From Sipunculus nudus (Eukaryota > Annelida > Sipuncula > Golfingiida > Sipunculidae), in assembly GCA_026874595.1 (NCBI GenBank), contig CM049320.1, forward strand, positions 49,366,714 through 49,430,713: a DNA stretch of 64,000 bases, in the 5' to 3' direction. The notes under the pieces are model-generated. The model was not told the DNA's origin and did not search any database. It worked only from the letters and a program-made list of their open reading frames with translations. How positions within the stretch are numbered: the first letter of the stretch is position 1; every line of letters starts with the position of its first letter. The translations under genes and the position numbers were made by a program. This document shows positions 63,240 to 64,000 of this stretch, piece after piece.

Positions 63240-64000
63240 AAGGTAACAGCGACCTTTTTTAAGGTTACCAAGAAGATTTTACTAGGAATTCCTAAGATGA
63301 TAGATTTGAATTTTTCACGTCGAAAGTGTGTCCATCTGTTATAGGGTACTATAGGGTACTCAAATCAAGTTATTTCAGGGTGACATATCTTACAGAATAC
63401 AAGCCACAGTGACCTTATTTTAGATGTCCAAGGACACATGAACTCTGTGTATTTTAAGAAAGACATTAATAGATTCATCAATTCAGATTTGTGCCCTGTC
63501 TGATTTTTTGTGTGCTTAAAATTAGGTTTTCTGCTTGTAACTCAAGAATATAGGTCACAGTGACCTAATTTCGGGAATCAAAGGAGACTTCCCAAGGACC
63601 TTCTTGGATATCAGGTTCTAGGTCTAGAAGTAAAGTTTGGCATCCTGCCTATTTGTCTGGGTGCTCATCATCATATTTTGGCCAGTGGCATGCAGTATAT
63701 AGGTCACTATGACGTAGTTTCAGGTTCTGGCGAAATCTCTTTGGATGTTGTGTATGAAGATTTTAGGCAAAATAGTTACAATTTGTACCCTGTTTGACTG
63801 TCCGGGTGCTCAAAATCATGCTTTTGGCTAGTAGCTGACAGGATACAGGTTACCATGACCCGATTTAACGGTTCCAAGGATATTTGGATACGACTTTTAT
63901 GGATATTATGTTAGAAGTTTTTAGGTCTAACGGATACAATTTGTGCCTTGACCCGGTTTCAGGTTTCAATAAATTTGCCCAGAACCTCCCTGTATGTTGC
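63240..64000 (+). repeat. Divergent ~150-bp tandem repeat array running off the window
   Basis: Motif 'ata.aggtcacagtgacctaatttc' or its variants recurs near 63243, 63395, 63551, 63697 and 63843, each time followed by 'ccaaggagac'-like and 'tttgtgccctgt'-like stretches. Related to the repeat at 34227-35035 but with a shorter period. Confidence 0.65.

Overview
The window is animal nuclear DNA. It is AT-rich, with many small coding exons separated by long repeat-filled introns, GT-AG splice sites and two probable GC-AG introns. The coding content and the style of interspersed repeats (short elements ending in GGCGGATCCAG with G tracts, 'caaggtcaagg' and 'ggtaacagagaccta' repeats) suggest a lophotrochozoan, most likely a bivalve mollusc. 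That placement is inference; no marker gene fixes the species.

Two genes account for all the coding sequence I can support, and they are convergent (tail to tail). The first is rootletin (CROCC family), plus strand, from the left edge to the stop codon at 30671. I resolve 37 exons whose reading phases all join and sum to 7,401 nt (2,466 residues plus stop). The 5' end lies outside the window, and the first six bases look like the end of one more exon. The second is espin (ESPN family), minus strand, from the start codon at 61115 to the stop at 37813. Its 11 exons (one a tentative 27-nt microexon) sum to 1,929 nt (642 residues): nine ankyrin repeats, a proline-rich stretch, a WH2 motif and a C-terminal actin-bundling module.

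Layout: 1-1025, end of an exon and an 851-bp inverted-repeat element. 1026-30671, rootletin; its two largest introns (17416-20308 and 23435-26191) are loaded with mobile elements, including two tRNA-derived SINE copies and a 1,950-bp element with a 5-bp target duplication. 30672-37812, rootletin 3' region and intergenic DNA with two families of divergent tandem repeats. 37813-61115, espin, whose introns hold a 1.6-kb array of a 27-bp repeat, a 2.7-kb element with a target duplication and a MITE nested in it, further short inverted-repeat elements and microsatellites. 61116-64000, espin upstream region with a 78-bp tandem repeat and, at the right edge, another ~150-bp divergent repeat array.

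Rootletin builds the striated ciliary rootlet and espin bundles actin in microvilli and stereocilia, so both serve the apical cytoskeleton of ciliated and sensory cells. They do not form an operon, and nothing in the sequence shows shared regulation. I found no new enzymatic, defence or mobile-element-encoded system. The most informative observations are the gene models, the GC-AG introns, a ghost exon, and the transposon structures.
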